This document shows positions 51,081-59,954 of a stretch of 64,000 bases of DNA, piece by piece. How positions within the stretch are numbered: position 1 is the stretch's first letter; the number at the start of each line of letters is the position of its first letter. The stretch is from an uncultured Acidimicrobiales bacterium (GTDB lineage Bacteria; Actinomycetota; Acidimicrobiia; Acidimicrobiales; SZUA-35), in NCBI GenBank assembly GCA_937922805.1, contig CALAJV010000015.1, forward strand, positions 1 through 64,000, written 5' to 3'. Under the pieces are notes generated by a model that saw only the letters and a list, made by a program, of their open reading frames with translations, was not told the DNA's origin and did no database searches. The position numbers were made by a program, and so were the translations under genes.

Positions 51081-53648
51081 TTAACGCCGAAGCGGACGGT
51101 TAAGCGACCAGCTAGCGCAAACGGCCGCAGCTGCAACCAACAACCATCCGAGGAGCGTGAGCATACCAACGTTGGTTAGCTGCGTTGATTGTTGTACCGA
51201 CCATCGGGCATTTTCGCAGCTGGCGGGCTGAAGCTTGTTCCCACCAAGCTGAGCATCGCTATCACCCGGTTGAGGCGGCTGGGCTCCAACTCCGGGGTTT
51301 GTCTGAAAACATCCATCGGCAGCCTGAAGGTCAGCTGTTACTGCCAACGCCGATGCGCCCCACTGGATCGGGTTGAGATATGTCACCTGTTCCAAACCGA
51401 CTCGACCCGACGTCGGCACCACTAAACCAGAGAGTAAAAAAACTGAGACGGTGACGAGCGGCAATACACCGAGCGCCTTTGCAGCGTCAGTTACGGTGGC
51501 AGAAACCACCAAGCCAAGACCGACGCAGGCGATGCCTATCCCAGCCAAGGCCAAAATGTACTCTAGTTGCCCCGACGGAAGCACTAGCCCAGAGCCAAGT
51601 GAATCGACTTGCCGCCATGACGCAGTGAGGTGCAGCACTATCGCTTGGATCAAGGTCAACACGGCCAGAACCAACCATTTGCTTAGGACAAAAGCCGAGG
51701 TCGAGACCCCAACCGCCATCTCTCTGAGGAAAACGGAACGCTCATCGACTATTTCTCGGACGCTATTGGATCCGCCAAGCCAGATCATTACTAGCGCGGT
51801 AGCCATCAGGTACTGACGGGTCGAGGTAGTCGGTCCCTCACCGACCGAAAAGGCGTCGGTCGGTATAAGAAGTGAAAACAACGCACCCAGTATTGGAGCT
51901 TGCAGCAAGAGAAGCCCCAGCCGGCGCCGGTCTCCAAGTAGCGATTTCACGTAACGCGATGTCATAATGGCGAAATCGGTAGCGAACGATCGTTTCGTTC
52001 CCCCCGAGGGGTTGCTGGCCCCCGTTCGAATTGGATCAGCAACGTACTTCTGGAACGAGGAACTTCGAGCAAAGTGGGCGAGCCACTCCTCGGCTGGACG
52101 CTCACCGAGCAGGTTAAACACGCTGGCGATATCGGCGCACTGAAAGTGTGACGCTACCCGGTCGGGTGGGCCGAGAAAAGCCAATCTTCCACCAGGGGCA
52201 AGGACGAGCACCAGGTCACAGAGCTCCACGCTTTGAACGCTATGGGTAACCACGATGGTGGTCGTTCCCTTATCTGACAGCTGGCGCAGGCTAGCCATCA
52301 GGTCGCGTTCCATTCCAGGGTCAAGTCCTGATGTTGGCTCATCGAGAATTAGTGCTTGTGGTTCGCCAACGAGTTCGTAGCCAACGCTAACTCGCTTTTT
52401 CTGACCGCCAGACAATGCGGCAACGCGAGTTTCCATTCGTTGGGCCAGACCTAAATCGCCAGCAACCTGAGTCACGTTGGCCGAGATTTCGGCACCGTTA
52501 GTATCTGACGGCAGCCTGAGTCTTGCGGCTGCGGTAAGAGCATCGCTCGTCGACAACGTCAGATGTACTGGATCATCTTGGGGTACAAACCCAATTCGAC
52601 GTCCGATGTCATCGGACTCGTAGAGATCTCGGCCGCCAAGATAGACCCGCCCTTGATCGGCTGGTCTTCGACCGGTGAGTGCGTTAAGTAGTGTACTTTT
52701 GCCAGAACCCGAGGGACCGATTACCGCTGTCATTGAACCGGCAGGAAGCGTAAAGCTTATGTCGGAGATGATATGCAGGTTGTTGTCGACAATAACGCTC
52801 AAGCCATCCGCTTGGAGTGGCAGGCCGTGAGCGATGTGTTGCTCCAGTCGGCCTCGTTGAACGACAAACTGTGCTTTACCCATTTCGACCAGATCGCCCT
52901 CATTGAGGCTGGTTTCGCGAACTCGATTACCGTTGACCCAGGTCCCGTTATCGCTTTGCAGATCGACGATACGACCACCGGATTGGTCGAGATACATCCG
53001 GGCGTGGTGCCGAGAGACTAACGGATCGGGAATAGACAGATCACAATCGTTGCCTCGTCCGATGAGAATTTCAGTCGAGTTCGGAGTAATTACGTTCGTT
53101 AAACGGCCAACGGCCGGAGCCATTCTCTGTATGGCCAACTTAGGTGCCTGGGCCTGCTGAAGAACAGCTTCCGATGGCGCAACCGGCGGCGGACCTGGAC
53201 TTGGCGGCGAAACCGCAACCGGCGGCGGACCTGGACTTGGCGGCGAAACCGCAACCGGCGGCGGACCTGGGGTTGGCGGCGAAACCGCAACCGGCGGCGG
53301 ACCTGGCGTCGACTGGTTGGCCGAAGACGCCGGTTCGTGATGGGCTACGGCAACATCAGCGGTGATACAAGGCGACGAAGACGGCGGGCCAAGCCAGATC
53401 TGGGTTCGGCCCACACCCAACGCCACATGGCTAAGCCTGCCCTGTCCAACGTCAAGTCCGTTCGTACTACCCAGATCGTTAAGGCTCCAACCACCGTTCT
53501 CAAACCGGAACTCAGCATGGCGGCGAGACACCTGGCTATGAGCGACCTGCAGCGATGACGAGCCATCGCGTCCGATTGACGTCCCGTGGCTCACCGGATG
53601 CTGATGTGAATCAATCCATACCGTTAGTAACAGTGGGGTTTCAGACAT
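51081..53648 (-). CDS. FHA-FHA-ABC exporter (Rv1747-like)
   Basis: This is an 855-residue fused half-transporter. FHA domain 1 (about 20-80, SIGRDGSSSLQV, VSRRHAEFR, LGSTNGLDV) leads to a tandem PGPPPVAVSPPS repeat (about 113-157). FHA domain 2 (about 185-260) has RGNDCDL, VSRHHARMY and SDNGTWVNG. The ABC domain has GPSGSGKSTLLNALTGR, LSGGQKKRVSVGY and ALILDEPTSGLDPG. An ABCG-type membrane domain with six helices (about 580-855) ends the protein. FHA domains bind phosphothreonine, so a Ser/Thr kinase probably regulates it, as PknF does for mycobacterial Rv1747. The substrate is unknown, perhaps a lipid or wall glycolipid. Confidence 0.94.
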   Translation of the reverse strand: MSETPLLLTVWIDSHQHPVSHGTSIGRDGSSSLQVAHSQVSRRHAEFRFENGGWSLNDLGSTNGLDVGQGRLSHVALGVGRTQIWLGPPSSSPCITADVAVAHHEPASSANQSTPGPPPVAVSPPTPGPPPVAVSPPSPGPPPVAVSPPSPGPPPVAPSEAVLQQAQAPKLAIQRMAPAVGRLTNVITPNSTEILIGRGNDCDLSIPDPLVSRHHARMYLDQSGGRIVDLQSDNGTWVNGNRVRETSLNEGDLVEMGKAQFVVQRGRLEQHIAHGLPLQADGLSVIVDNNLHIISDISFTLPAGSMTAVIGPSGSGKSTLLNALTGRRPADQGRVYLGGRDLYESDDIGRRIGFVPQDDPVHLTLSTSDALTAAARLRLPSDTNGAEISANVTQVAGDLGLAQRMETRVAALSGGQKKRVSVGYELVGEPQALILDEPTSGLDPGMERDLMASLRQLSDKGTTTIVVTHSVQSVELCDLVLVLAPGGRLAFLGPPDRVASHFQCADIASVFNLLGERPAEEWLAHFARSSSFQKYVADPIRTGASNPSGGTKRSFATDFAIMTSRYVKSLLGDRRRLGLLLLQAPILGALFSLLIPTDAFSVGEGPTTSTRQYLMATALVMIWLGGSNSVREIVDERSVFLREMAVGVSTSAFVLSKWLVLAVLTLIQAIVLHLTASWRQVDSLGSGLVLPSGQLEYILALAGIGIACVGLGLVVSATVTDAAKALGVLPLVTVSVFLLSGLVVPTSGRVGLEQVTYLNPIQWGASALAVTADLQAADGCFQTNPGVGAQPPQPGDSDAQLGGNKLQPASCENARWSVQQSTQLTNVGMLTLLGWLLVAAAAVCASWSLNRPLRR
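53185..53308 (-). repeat. 36-bp tandem repeats in the FHA-ABC gene
   Basis: Three near-identical 36-nt units and a partial fourth start at 53185, 53221, 53257 and 53293. Each encodes PGPPPVAVSPPS or PGPPPVAVSPPT. They form the Pro-rich linker between the two FHA domains. The units differ by only a few bases, so copy number probably varies between strains. Confidence 0.95.
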
Positions 53649-53788
53649 CTACATCCCGCGATAATCGGACTACAGCCCTTCAAATATATCTCCGGATTGA
53701 CCCGATGCCCGGACAACACCAAGCAGAGGAAGCAGGCCAAACACAGCCCCACTTCCCGAATTTACTCGGAAATTCTACCCAGTTTCGG

Positions 53789-54229
53789 TTATGGCGCTCG
53801 GGTAACGAAGACCGGAATCTCGCGATCGGTCTTCTCTTGGTACTCGGCATACGGCGGATAGGCGTCGACCCCGCGCTTCCACCAGGCCTGCCTCTCATCG
53901 CCGGTAACTAACCGGACTTCAGTGTCGAATGGGGCCGGTCCATCTTGGATCATCACGTTCGAGTCGGCCACTAGGTTGTGATACCAACCAGGGTGAGCCG
54001 GGGACCCCCCTTTAGAGGCAATGATGGCATATTCGCCCTCGTGCTCAACTTTCATGAGCGGGACTTTCCGCACCTTGCCGGATTTGTGTCCGATCGTAGT
54101 CATCACGATAATCGGCAATCCCGTATCTCGAAGCGTATTGCCCTCCGCTCCACCAGTCGATTCATAGAGGTCAACTTGTTCTTTGACCCAGTCCCATGTG
54201 CTCGGTTCGTAGTCACCTTCAATAACCAT
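53789..54229 (-). CDS. Ddn-type F420-dependent nitroreductase family protein
   Basis: This 146-residue split-beta-barrel protein has the deazaflavin-dependent nitroreductase pattern LPIIVMTTIGHKSGKVRKVPL, then YAIIASKGGSPAHPGWYHNL, typical of Ddn and related F420H2-dependent quinone reductases. The cofactor (F420) and a role in reducing quinones or nitro compounds are family knowledge; no F420 synthesis gene is in the window. TAGGTT (54236-54241) ends 6 nt before the ATG, suggesting leaderless transcription. It is read away from the GGDEF-EAL gene. Confidence 0.92.
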   Translation of the reverse strand: MVIEGDYEPSTWDWVKEQVDLYESTGGAEGNTLRDTGLPIIVMTTIGHKSGKVRKVPLMKVEHEGEYAIIASKGGSPAHPGWYHNLVADSNVMIQDGPAPFDTEVRLVTGDERQAWWKRGVDAYPPYAEYQEKTDREIPVFVTRAP

Positions 54230-54374
54230 GTGGTAAACCTAGCGCACGGCACCCGCTACGATCGACTTTTCGGTCCAAACGAGCCGACTGTGGACGCCAA
54301 CGGCTAGCAAAGCGTCACCCACCCCCTAGTAGGTCGATTGCTTCAGTTTTGGGCAATGAAACCGATAGAAACAG

Positions 54375-56537
54375 ATGAACCTTCGGTCCATGGCCGAGAC
54401 GCTGACTGCAATTGAAGATGGAAACTGGACGGTGTCATCGGCGGAACGCCCCGCCTCACTCCGGGTAGGACAGACCATCGGATTGATTTTTCTGTCGATC
54501 ACAGCGACTCTGTTACCTCTCGGGCCATCGAAGTTTGCGGTAGCGGCAACAATCTTGACCGTTGGGGTGGTTAGCGGTGTTTTCGAACGGAGGCTGCCGA
54601 ACAAAAACCTCGATGGGTCTCTGCTGTGGCTGAACACCATCGGAGCCCTAGTATGCGCGACCCTGCTGCCAGTTGCTATTCCTCTGGCGGCGCTTACGAT
54701 TGTTGGGTCAACGGCGAGTTTCGCCATTTTTCAGGGTCGACGCATGTACCTGGTTCTCGGTGTGTCGATTGTTTGGCTCGGGACAGCCGGGTATCTAGCC
54801 CAAACCCCATTGTGGTACTTAGTTCCGGTCACGATCCTTGGAATGAGCACTGGCTTGGTTGAGTTCTCCAACTGGTTTCGCCTCCGCTCAGCGCTACAGC
54901 GCCAACGAATGGAGCTACTAACCGAGGTCGGTGGTGCTTTCACCTGGGAGTACAACGTTCAGGCCGACGCGCTAGTCCAAGTCAATGGCCCTACCCAGAC
55001 CTTACTTGGCCGTAGCAACGCAGATCTCGTCTCACTGCTGAACACCCAAGCAAAAGAGAACCCGTCACTTTCCTTTGTCTCCTACACCGGCAACACCCGA
55101 AAGATTGCTCACGCTGACGGATCCGATCGGTGGTTCAAAATGAAGCAGAAAGTTCGCCAGCGAGCGGACGGCGTCGACATCGCCTATGGCGTCGCTGTAG
55201 ATGTGACTCAGATCGAGCTGGCTCGGCGCAGGGAACGAAAAAGAGCTGAGATCGACGTCCTTACCGGGCTCGCCAACCGGAATGGACTTGCCGAGTTCCT
55301 CGATGCTCAAGCCGACCGAGTCGGACGAGCCATGCTAGTTCTCGACTTGGACAGGTTCAAAGAGGTCAACGATGCCCTAGGACACCTGGTCGGAGATCAG
55401 CTAATTGCAGCGACAGCCCAACGCCTCGTCAAACTCAGCGACGAACGGTGTTTCATTGCCCGTCTAGGGGGCGACGAATTTTCCTACGCTGTGGTTGGAG
55501 ATGATGCTGACGAAGTCGACCGGGAAGCCGAAAATCTCGCAACCGAAATCTGTGTCGCCATGGCTGCCAGTTTCGCTATCGATGGACTTGAACTTACGAC
55601 TTCGGCATCAGTAGGAATCGCGTCTGGTGCTGGTCTTGATTGGCCGGAGCTACTGCGGCGAGCCGATGGGGCAATGTATGAAGCCAAACAGTCCGGACAG
55701 GGCTATTGCTGGCACGACGAAAAAGAGGACAAAGGCTCTGGGCTCAAACTAGAACGAAGAGTTCGCCTAAATCGAACGCTTGAAGACGAAATAGTTCTCT
55801 TTTACCAGCCAGTTGTTCGAGCGGAAGATCATCAGTTAGTTTCAGTCGAGGCTCTCGCCCGATGGAACCATCCCAGCGAAGGGCTATTGATGCCCGATGC
55901 GTTTCTACCGTTGTTGGAACAAGGCGGCTTAACTGCTCGATTCGACAGCCACGTGGTACGAATGGCTATCGATTGCGCAGTCGCCCTAGCACCGTTTTCT
56001 AGCCAACCAATTCAGGTTTCGCTTAACCTCAACCCGCGAAGTCTATGGTCGCCGGTGTTCGTTGGTGAGTTAAAAGCGCTGCTTCAAAAAAACCCTATGG
56101 CCCGAGGCCGTATTGGCATCGAGGTAACTGAGCAGGGCCTGCTGGATGAACCGGACCGGCTGGCTCCGATGCTTCGATCGCTGGTTGAGCTTGATGTCGG
56201 TCTCTCGCTCGATGATTTTGGGACCGGCGCCTCGTCACTCATTCGACTGCGAAGTTTGCCGTTCGACACCATCAAAATCGACCGATCGTTCGTAGCTGGC
56301 GTTCCGCACGACCATACCGATTCGGTGATCGTCCAGTCGACAATCAAGCTTGCTCACGACCTTGGCAAGAACACCGTGGCGGAAGGAGTCGAGACGTTGG
56401 AACAGGCTGATGCATTGGCCGCCATGGGCTGCACGGCTCTCCAAGGTTGGGCGTTCTCTCCTGCCGTTTCGATGACAGACCTTGTAGCTCAACAGTTTCC
56501 GTCACCAACCACGCCGATCAACGCAGCTGGCCGCTAA
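54375..56537 (+). CDS. Membrane GGDEF-EAL protein
   Basis: This 720-residue protein is predicted to both make and break cyclic di-GMP. About four membrane helices (35-155) precede a PAS-like domain (about 180-285). GGDEF follows (about 290-450; LDLDRFKEVNDALGHLVGDQ, RLGGDEFSYAVVG), with an intact catalytic motif. The EAL domain (about 470-710) keeps VEALARWNHP, SLNLNPRSL, DDFGTGASSL and KIDRSF plus EGVETLEQ, so both activities could work. No R-x-x-D inhibitory site was seen in the right place. It may act in a membrane sensor pathway. It is convergent with ilvA. Confidence 0.94.
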   Translation: MNLRSMAETLTAIEDGNWTVSSAERPASLRVGQTIGLIFLSITATLLPLGPSKFAVAATILTVGVVSGVFERRLPNKNLDGSLLWLNTIGALVCATLLPVAIPLAALTIVGSTASFAIFQGRRMYLVLGVSIVWLGTAGYLAQTPLWYLVPVTILGMSTGLVEFSNWFRLRSALQRQRMELLTEVGGAFTWEYNVQADALVQVNGPTQTLLGRSNADLVSLLNTQAKENPSLSFVSYTGNTRKIAHADGSDRWFKMKQKVRQRADGVDIAYGVAVDVTQIELARRRERKRAEIDVLTGLANRNGLAEFLDAQADRVGRAMLVLDLDRFKEVNDALGHLVGDQLIAATAQRLVKLSDERCFIARLGGDEFSYAVVGDDADEVDREAENLATEICVAMAASFAIDGLELTTSASVGIASGAGLDWPELLRRADGAMYEAKQSGQGYCWHDEKEDKGSGLKLERRVRLNRTLEDEIVLFYQPVVRAEDHQLVSVEALARWNHPSEGLLMPDAFLPLLEQGGLTARFDSHVVRMAIDCAVALAPFSSQPIQVSLNLNPRSLWSPVFVGELKALLQKNPMARGRIGIEVTEQGLLDEPDRLAPMLRSLVELDVGLSLDDFGTGASSLIRLRSLPFDTIKIDRSFVAGVPHDHTDSVIVQSTIKLAHDLGKNTVAEGVETLEQADALAAMGCTALQGWAFSPAVSMTDLVAQQFPSPTTPINAAGR

Positions 56538-56577
56538 CGACAGCCTCCAAGAAGTTGCCGTCGCCGTCAGCTCCAAA

Positions 56578-58119
56578 CTAGGGGCGAAGAAAGAGGTGGA
56601 AAGCATCGTTGTCTGATTCGTCCCAATAGGGATATCCCAGTTCGTCAAGGTGGGCATGGAGTTCAGATTCAGTTTCAGGTGACACGTCGAGGGCAACGAG
56701 TACCCGACCGTAATCGGACCCGTGATTTCGGTAGTGAAACAAGGTGAGTTCCCAGTTGACTCCGATTGACTCTAAGAACCGCAGCATTGCGCCCCGCCGT
56801 TCGGGGAACTCGAACCGGTAAAGGCGCTCGTTAGCCACATCGGCGGTGGCCCCTCCGACCAAGTGGCGGATATGAAGCTTCGCAACTTCGTTGTCAGTCA
56901 GATCTACAACAACTCGACCATCACCGGCGAGCTGATCGATCAGCATGGAACGCTCAGCTGCCCCGTCTCGTAGCTCTAGGCCAACGAAGACTATGGCAGT
57001 ATCTGGATCGTTGCGCCGATAGTTAAACTCGGTCACCTGTCGCTCCCCGATGTCGCTGCAGAATTCTAAGAAACTGCCACGCTGCTCGGGGATCTGTACC
57101 GCCAACAAAGCCTCTCGCTTATCACCAACGGCGGTTCGCTCAGTGACGTGGCCTAAACGATCAAAGTTCATGTTGGCGCCACAGTTAATCGCAACCAACG
57201 TTTTGCCTTCAACCTCGCGTCCGGCGGCTGTATTATCGGCGACGTACCGCCGAATTCCAGCCACCGCTAGCGCTCCCGCCGGCTCGACAACAGTACGCGT
57301 GTCTTCAAAAATGTCTCGGATAGCGGCGCATAGTTCGTCGGTGGTAACCAACACAATTCCGTCGAGGTGTTTCGAGCAAGCCTGGTACGACAAGTCACCG
57401 ACGCGCCGAACAGCAACGCCATCAGCAAAGGTTCCAACGTGATCAAGGGTGACCGGGCCCCCAGCGTCAAGAGCAGCCTTCATGCTGGCCGATTCAACTG
57501 GCTCGACTCCGTAGACCTTTACCCCCGGACGCTTGACCTTCACGTAGGTTGCGATTCCGGCTGCCAACCCGCCACCGCCAATCGGCACGAATATCGCCTC
57601 CGGACCGTCTTCGACTTGGTCAAGAATCTCCATGGCGATGGTGCCTTGGCCAGCTATGACGTCCAGATCATCGAACGGGTGCACAAAGGTAAGATCTTCT
57701 TGCTCAGCCATTGTTCGGGCCAGGGCCTGAGCGTCGTCATAGTTTGCTCCATGGAGCACAACTTCAGCCCCCTGAGAACGAACCGCATGCACCTTGATCT
57801 CAGGAGTCGGCTCGGGCATGACGACCACGGCCCGGATTCCCCGCCGCGCCGCTGCGATCGCAACGCCCTGCGCGTGATTTCCGGCCGACGAGCAAATTAC
57901 TCCTTTGGCCAGCTGGGCTTCTGAGATAGCCGAGATTCGGTTCGTTGCCCCTCGAATCTTGAACGAAAAAGAGGGCTGCAGATCTTCTCGCTTCAACAAG
58001 ATTCTGTTGTTCAACCGATCCGACAGCCGTGACGCTAGGGCCAGCGGCGTTCGGGACGCCACCGCATAGATTTCGGCTTCCTCTACTCTGGCAGCCAGAT
58101 CAGCAGACTCGTAGTCCAT
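56578..58119 (-). CDS. ilvA: Biosynthetic threonine deaminase
   Basis: This 513-residue PLP enzyme converts threonine to 2-oxobutyrate, the first step of isoleucine synthesis. The PLP lysine K54 lies in LQPSFSFKIRGA. A serine-rich SSAGNHAQGVA loop, GGGGLAAG phosphate site and NCGANMNFD follow, then two ACT-like regulatory domains (about 325-510). Length equals that of E. coli IlvA, so the isoleucine-regulated form is expected. I chose ATG 58119 because it overlaps the stop of a 20-residue leader ORF (TGATG) and has no good ribosome site of its own. The in-frame region upstream is that leader's repeats in another phase. Confidence 0.95.
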   Translation of the reverse strand: MDYESADLAARVEEAEIYAVASRTPLALASRLSDRLNNRILLKREDLQPSFSFKIRGATNRISAISEAQLAKGVICSSAGNHAQGVAIAAARRGIRAVVVMPEPTPEIKVHAVRSQGAEVVLHGANYDDAQALARTMAEQEDLTFVHPFDDLDVIAGQGTIAMEILDQVEDGPEAIFVPIGGGGLAAGIATYVKVKRPGVKVYGVEPVESASMKAALDAGGPVTLDHVGTFADGVAVRRVGDLSYQACSKHLDGIVLVTTDELCAAIRDIFEDTRTVVEPAGALAVAGIRRYVADNTAAGREVEGKTLVAINCGANMNFDRLGHVTERTAVGDKREALLAVQIPEQRGSFLEFCSDIGERQVTEFNYRRNDPDTAIVFVGLELRDGAAERSMLIDQLAGDGRVVVDLTDNEVAKLHIRHLVGGATADVANERLYRFEFPERRGAMLRFLESIGVNWELTLFHYRNHGSDYGRVLVALDVSPETESELHAHLDELGYPYWDESDNDAFHLFLRP

Positions 58120-58181
58120 CAACAAACCGCACTTCTCAACGACACTGGCAACGACACCGGCAAGGACACTGGCACAGACAT
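58119..58181 (-). CDS. Candidate leader peptide coupled to ilvA
   Basis: ATG 58181 begins the 20-residue peptide MSVPVSLPVSLPVSLRSAVC; its TGA shares one base with the ilvA ATG. The core is three PVSL units. Five of the twenty codons are Val and three are Leu, using only GTG/GTT and TTG. Val- and Leu-rich leader peptides are the classic sensors of branched-chain amino acids. TACACT ends 7 nt before this ATG and there is no Shine-Dalgarno sequence, so the mRNA may begin at the leader codon. Translation of ilvA would then depend on ribosomes finishing the leader. There is no isoleucine codon. Chance cannot be excluded without comparison. Confidence 0.5.
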   Translation of the reverse strand: MSVPVSLPVSLPVSLRSAVC

Positions 58182-58188
58182 GGTGGGA

Positions 58189-58194
58189 AGTGTA
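58189..58194 (-). promoter_or_regulatory. Candidate -10 element of the ilvA leader transcript
   Basis: TACACT on the minus strand ends 7 nt before the leader ATG 58181. AAGACA, matching four of six -35 bases, lies 16 nt upstream. The predicted transcription start is the leader ATG. Confidence 0.45.
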
Positions 58195-58243
58195 GAAGGT
58201 AGAAGCCTGTTGTCTTGCGGTTCTCAATCAGCCCGGATACAAG

Positions 58244-58271
58244 TCAGACCGCCGACAACCCGGCGGTCTGA
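58244..58271 (-). terminator. Hairpin between acyl-CoA dehydrogenase and ilvA
   Basis: A perfect 10-bp GC-rich stem (TCAGACCGCC with GGCGGTCTGA) closes an 8-nt loop. It is 60 nt past the acyl-CoA dehydrogenase stop and 50 nt before the ilvA promoter. It lacks a U-tract but would insulate the two genes. Confidence 0.6.
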
Positions 58272-58330
58272 CGAAACAATCAGCAACTAGCAGCTGCTAA
58301 ACGCATCCATGTTGGGGCTGTTTGCAGTAG

Positions 58331-59545
58331 CTATTCGATTCGCAGCCCGGTTAGCGCCCGGCTAATTACAAGCTGTTGAATTTGCTCGGTGCCTTCGAAG
58401 ATGTCGTAGATCTTGGCGTCTCGATGCCAACGCTCGACTGGATACTCGTTGACATAGCCGTAGCCGCCGAGGATCTGCATGGCTCGCTCGGTTGCCCATA
58501 CAGCTACCCGACCAGCTTTTAGCTTGGCCATTGAACCTTCGGCGTTCTTGAACTTTCGTTGCTTACCCAACCAAGCGGCCCGGTGGGTGAGCATTCGAGC
58601 AGCATCAATTTCGGTGGCCATGTCGGCCAGCATGAAGGCAATTGACTGGTTGTAAACGATTGGACGACCAAACGCTTCCCGCTCCTTCGCGTAGTCAGTT
58701 GCATACTCCAGAGCGGCCCGAGCGATACCAACGGCCTGAGCCGCTACTGCTGGTCTGGTCGCCTCGAAGGTTTGCATGGCCGCCTGACGATCATTGCTTT
58801 TACCTTCGCGAACACCGGCGAGGCGTTCATCAAGGCGCTCTTTACTGCCCAGCAGGCAAGAGCCGGGCACACGAACGTCATCAAGGACTACCTCAGATGT
58901 ATGGCTGGCTCGAAGTCCGTGCTTTGCGAACTTCTGCCCCATCGAAAATCCGGGGGTGTTAGGTGGAATGATAAAGCTTGCTTGGCCTTTTGAGCCAAGC
59001 TCGGGGTCGACTACCGCTATCACAACGTGGATCTCGGCGATTCCGCCGTTAGTGATCCAGGTCTTCGTGCCGTTCAGTACCCATTCGTCTTTCGCTTCGT
59101 CGTAGACCGCTCGCGTCCGGTAAGCGGCTACATCGGAGCCGGCGTCTGGTTCAGAGGCACAGAACGCTCCGAGCTTTACATCAGTAGCATCGCCGTAGCA
59201 CTGAGGCACCCACTCCATGACCTGTTCATTGGTGCCAGCAGCAACGATGCCTGCGGCTGCTAATCCAGAACCCATCATCGCCATGCCGATTCCAGCGTCG
59301 CCCCAAAACAGCTCCTCGAGCGCCACGGACATCGAAATGCCAGTCGGGTCGTTCATCATCATCTCGGCCATGAATTCCCAGCCGTAAAGTCCGATGGATG
59401 CAGCCTCTTCCAGGATCGGCCAAGGAGTCTCTTCTTTGACGTCCCACTCATGGCCAGCGGGCCGGATCACGCCTTCGGCAAAGTCGTGAACCCATTTCTG
59501 CAACTGCAGCTGGTCTTCAGAAAGTTCTAGTGAGAATTCGCTCAT
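58331..59545 (-). CDS. Acyl-CoA dehydrogenase
   Basis: This 404-residue FAD enzyme oxidises acyl-CoA to enoyl-CoA and gives electrons to EtfAB. FAD and substrate motifs are AFCASEPDAGSD, TKTWITNGG, the helical domain QSIAFMLADMATEIDAAR, and QILGGYGYVNEYPVERWHRD. The base is the glutamate in YDIFEGTEQIQQLVISR, the position used by short- and medium-chain enzymes. Chain-length preference is not certain. ATG 59545 has GAGG 8 nt upstream, and the gene stands alone. A hairpin follows it. Confidence 0.95.
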   Translation of the reverse strand: MSEFSLELSEDQLQLQKWVHDFAEGVIRPAGHEWDVKEETPWPILEEAASIGLYGWEFMAEMMMNDPTGISMSVALEELFWGDAGIGMAMMGSGLAAAGIVAAGTNEQVMEWVPQCYGDATDVKLGAFCASEPDAGSDVAAYRTRAVYDEAKDEWVLNGTKTWITNGGIAEIHVVIAVVDPELGSKGQASFIIPPNTPGFSMGQKFAKHGLRASHTSEVVLDDVRVPGSCLLGSKERLDERLAGVREGKSNDRQAAMQTFEATRPAVAAQAVGIARAALEYATDYAKEREAFGRPIVYNQSIAFMLADMATEIDAARMLTHRAAWLGKQRKFKNAEGSMAKLKAGRVAVWATERAMQILGGYGYVNEYPVERWHRDAKIYDIFEGTEQIQQLVISRALTGLRIE

Positions 59546-59954
59546 CGTTTTACCTCGCTCTTTGGCCCCAGTACGACTGCCCTTGGGCTTGCTCTACCAA
59601 CATCTCAGCGCAAGACGTGTGCGCTCATTACCTCGACTTGTATAGGACTTGCCCTAAGACATTACCTGTGTGTTTGCTCTGCAACCGATGGCGCAAATCG
59701 AACCGCAGCATCCACGACATCAAACTATATCTTACACCATAAGGTTCGGTACTCTAAATCGTAGCAGGCCATCGGACATAGTGCTAGCAAAAGTTAGCGT
59801 GCCGGTCTGGATGCGCTCATCTATAGCCTCGCCAGAACGGCCAAAGGGCCTCGGCGTAGGTTCAACGACCCACATCCAAGACCCTTTGGATAACGCTTGT
59901 TTGAAGCTGGCAGTCCCCCAGATACCTGACCTGACGGCTCCTTTGTCGGCCTAA
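59546..59954. other. Intergenic region before acyl-CoA dehydrogenase
   Basis: This 409-nt region lies between the acyl-CoA dehydrogenase start and the end of the DUF1996 gene, both on the minus strand. It is AT-rich near 59715-59760, where a minus-strand promoter could lie (TAAGATATAG). A 6-bp hairpin at 59874-59891 (ATCCAA, TTGGAT) may end the DUF1996 transcript. I see no tRNA and no convincing small gene; short open frames here lack ribosome sites and family features. Confidence 0.5.

Noticed and set aside
59546..59954. A tRNA or small RNA in the gap after the DUF1996 gene
   Set aside because: GGTTCAACGACC is not a proper T-arm and no cloverleaf can be drawn around it.
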